Shown piece by piece: positions 12,779 through 14,369 of a stretch of DNA of 14,369 bases (positions are counted from its first letter, which is position 1; each line of letters opens with the position of its first letter). Where the stretch lies: contig JAPUKT010000043.1 in the NCBI GenBank assembly GCA_027295555.1, positions 1 through 14,369 on the forward strand, read 5' to 3'. This stretch comes from Deltaproteobacteria bacterium. GTDB taxonomy: Bacteria > Myxococcota_A > Polyangia > Polyangiales > Houyiibacteriaceae. The notes under the pieces are model-generated. The model saw only the letters and a program-made list of their open reading frames with translations. It did no database searches and was not told where the DNA came from. Both the position numbers and the translations under genes were made by a program.

Positions 12779-14369
12779 ATGACGACAGTCGGCGGGGAAG
12801 TCAGGGGGCTGGTCGCGCGAGCACAGCGGGAGGCGCAGAGGCGTGCCCACAGCCCGTCGACCGGATACCTCATTTTGGTGATGCTCCAATCGGGCGGGCC
12901 GACGGAGAAGCTCCTCTCGCGGCTTGGGGTTCGGGAGAGCGATCTGTTGAGCGCGATCCGGATCGTCGACCCAGAGCCGAGCAGCGCGCTCGAGCGTGCG
13001 GTCGAGCGAGCCTACCGAATCGCGAAAGCGATGGGCCATGAGGAGGTCTTGCCTGCCCATCTTCTCTTTGCGATCGCCCGAGACACCCGTAGCTCGGCGC
13101 ATCGAAGCCTCGAACAGATCGGGGCTGGGCCCAAACAGGTCCAAGAAGCGGTGCGAAGCTTGCTTTCGCCGGACGACGTGCGCGCCGAACGCGCGTCGAC
13201 CTACATTCGGCCCGCGGCCCCGCCCGCAGAAGGCCCCAGCCGACCCTCGCGACCTTCCGCGCGTCGAAACGTCAAAGCGGCACCCCTGATCGAGCTTCGC
13301 GTCGAGAAACCCGAGGCGCTGGTCGAGCCTGAGCCGCCCGAAGAGATCCCGGCCGAAGAAGAGATCATCGTTCCCTCTTCTTCTCCCTTTGCGCTCGACG
13401 CGGGAGCCTATCCGATGCTCTGCAAGCTCGGGCGGAACCTCACGGAGATGGCTTCGCTCGGGGAGATCGACGAAGTGATCGGACGGGACGCCGAGATAGA
13501 ACGATTGCTCGACGTTTTGGCTAGGCGTCGTTCGAACAACCCCCTTCTGGTGGGGCCGCCTGGCGTTGGGAAGACCGCCATCGTCGAAGGGCTTGCACGC
13601 AAGCTCGCCCTCGGCGGAGAGGGCGTCGGGGGACTCGAGGGGACGATTCTGGTGGAGCTCTCTGCCGGCGGATTGGTCTCCGGGACAGGCGTGCGAGGCG
13701 CGCTTTCCGAGCGGATGCGGCGATTGCAGTTCGAGGTGAAGCGAGCCAAAGGCCGCATCGTATTGTTCATCGACGAAGTCCATGCGCTTTTCACGGGAGG
13801 CGACGCGCCGGACGACTTGGCGCACGAGCTCAAGGCGTCGCTCGCTCGTGGCGAGCTCCCTTGCATCGGTGCGACGACGGATGCCGACTACCGGAAGTAC
13901 GTCGAACAGGACGCTGCGCTTGCTCGTCGCTTCTCACCGATTCACGTCGCCGAGCCTACGGCGGAGGACGCGATCGAGATCCTCCGGGGTATTGCGCCGC
14001 GGTATGAGGTCCATCACGGCATCGTCTATGCGCCAGAAGCCGTCGAATCCGCCGTCGAGCTGTCCGTGCGTTACATTTCGGAGCAAACGCTGCCGGACAA
14101 GGCGATCGGGCTGCTCGACCTAGCCGGTGCGCGGATCCGTCGACGTGGCGGCGCCGTCGTCGACCGCGAGGCCGTTGCCCAAGTCGTTGCGGAAAAAGTT
14201 CGCGTTCCAGTCGAGCGACTCCTCGTGACCGATGCCCAGAAACTCCTCGAGCTCGAACGACATCTGGCCGAGCACATCGTGGGGCACGCGGACGTCAGGA
14301 CCCGAGTTGCCGACGCCTTGCGCAAAGGGGCCGCAGGTTTTCACGGCGACCGCGTGCCCCACGATGTGC
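12779..14369 (+). CDS. ClpA-like AAA+ unfoldase, N-terminal part (runs off the window)
   Basis: 530 residues are visible. Residues 1-130 are a Clp N-domain: the second repeat is clear (ALERAVERAYRIAKAMGHEEVLPAHLLFAIA region, 70-100), the first degenerate. Residues 131-205 are a Pro/Glu-rich linker. The first AAA+ module has LTEMASLGEIDEVIGRDAEI, Walker A GPPGVGKT (259-266), Walker B with Asp332-Glu333 in LFIDEVH, ARGELPCIGATT, arginine pair in ALARRF, and LPDKAIGLLD (438-447). No middle domain follows, which fits ClpA rather than ClpB or ClpC. Oddities: the pore loop reads GTGVRG where the family has GTKYRG, so the substrate-gripping Tyr is Val305; the usual IDLIDEA is IGLLDLA; and VVGQ is IVGH before the second module. 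ATG 12779 fits the domain start; only a weak GGGGGA precedes it. A specialised Clp paralogue is likely. Confidence 0.85.
   Translation, partial: MTTVGGEVRGLVARAQREAQRRAHSPSTGYLILVMLQSGGPTEKLLSRLGVRESDLLSAIRIVDPEPSSALERAVERAYRIAKAMGHEEVLPAHLLFAIARDTRSSAHRSLEQIGAGPKQVQEAVRSLLSPDDVRAERASTYIRPAAPPAEGPSRPSRPSARRNVKAAPLIELRVEKPEALVEPEPPEEIPAEEEIIVPSSSPFALDAGAYPMLCKLGRNLTEMASLGEIDEVIGRDAEIERLLDVLARRRSNNPLLVGPPGVGKTAIVEGLARKLALGGEGVGGLEGTILVELSAGGLVSGTGVRGALSERMRRLQFEVKRAKGRIVLFIDEVHALFTGGDAPDDLAHELKASLARGELPCIGATTDADYRKYVEQDAALARRFSPIHVAEPTAEDAIEILRGIAPRYEVHHGIVYAPEAVESAVELSVRYISEQTLPDKAIGLLDLAGARIRRRGGAVVDREAVAQVVAEKVRVPVERLLVTDAQKLLELERHLAEHIVGHADVRTRVADALRKGAAGFHGDRVPHDV

Noticed and set aside
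12767..13825. Long minus-strand open frame (352 codons) opposite the Clp gene
   Set aside because: It is arginine-rich shadow coding typical of GC-rich DNA; the plus-strand frame has full Clp and AAA+ motifs.

Overview
This is a high-GC stretch of a Gram-negative bacterial chromosome. The evidence is a MurJ lipid II flippase, two predicted lipoproteins, an RND/MMPL-type pump, Hsp33, ribosomal protein S20 and a Clp ATPase. Gene content and style (GTG and TTG starts, small lipoproteins, a TPR protein with a zinc ribbon) suggest a deltaproteobacterium or myxobacterium. That placement is an inference from overall look, not from a marker gene. No tRNA, rRNA, CRISPR array or intact transposase gene was seen.

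Layout. 1-84 is the tail of an unrecognised gene, whose stop overlaps that of a small cysteine-rich YkgJ-like protein (81-392, minus). Diverging from it are a lipoprotein of unknown function (469-960) and a membrane-anchored zinc-ribbon/transglutaminase-like/TPR protein (1002-2567). Convergent to these is a minus-strand run transcribed in the order hsp33, murJ, engB (5719 down to 2571), covering redox chaperone, lipid II flippase and ribosome-assembly GTPase. Diverging from hsp33 is an NAD-type isocitrate dehydrogenase family gene (5782-6813).

The most unusual part is 6814-8108, between the dehydrogenase gene and the convergent RND-pump gene (8085-10637, minus). It holds a 146-bp MITE-like element (6858-7003) with 12-bp terminal inverted repeats, 6-bp flanking direct repeats and two internal hairpins. 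Next comes a lipoprotein-type haloalkane dehalogenase homologue (7040-8023). The segment is bracketed by two perfect copies of a 24-bp sequence (6830-6853 and 8085-8108). The right-hand copy is the 3' end of the pump gene, so the dehalogenase segment looks like an insertion or duplication product between two formerly neighbouring convergent genes.

The right part holds rpsT (10787-11050, plus) with a readable promoter and ribosome binding site. It is convergent with and overlaps holA (11043-12056, minus). holA is preceded in its transcription unit by a secreted protein of unknown function (12060-12596) with a TTG start. From 12779 to the window edge runs the N-terminal half of a ClpA-like AAA+ unfoldase whose first pore loop lacks the usual tyrosine.

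Most of the window is ordinary housekeeping. I see no clear new multi-gene system. The candidates worth attention are the bracketed MITE/dehalogenase segment, the degenerate transglutaminase-like TPR protein, the acid-rich loop of the RND pump and the atypical Clp.
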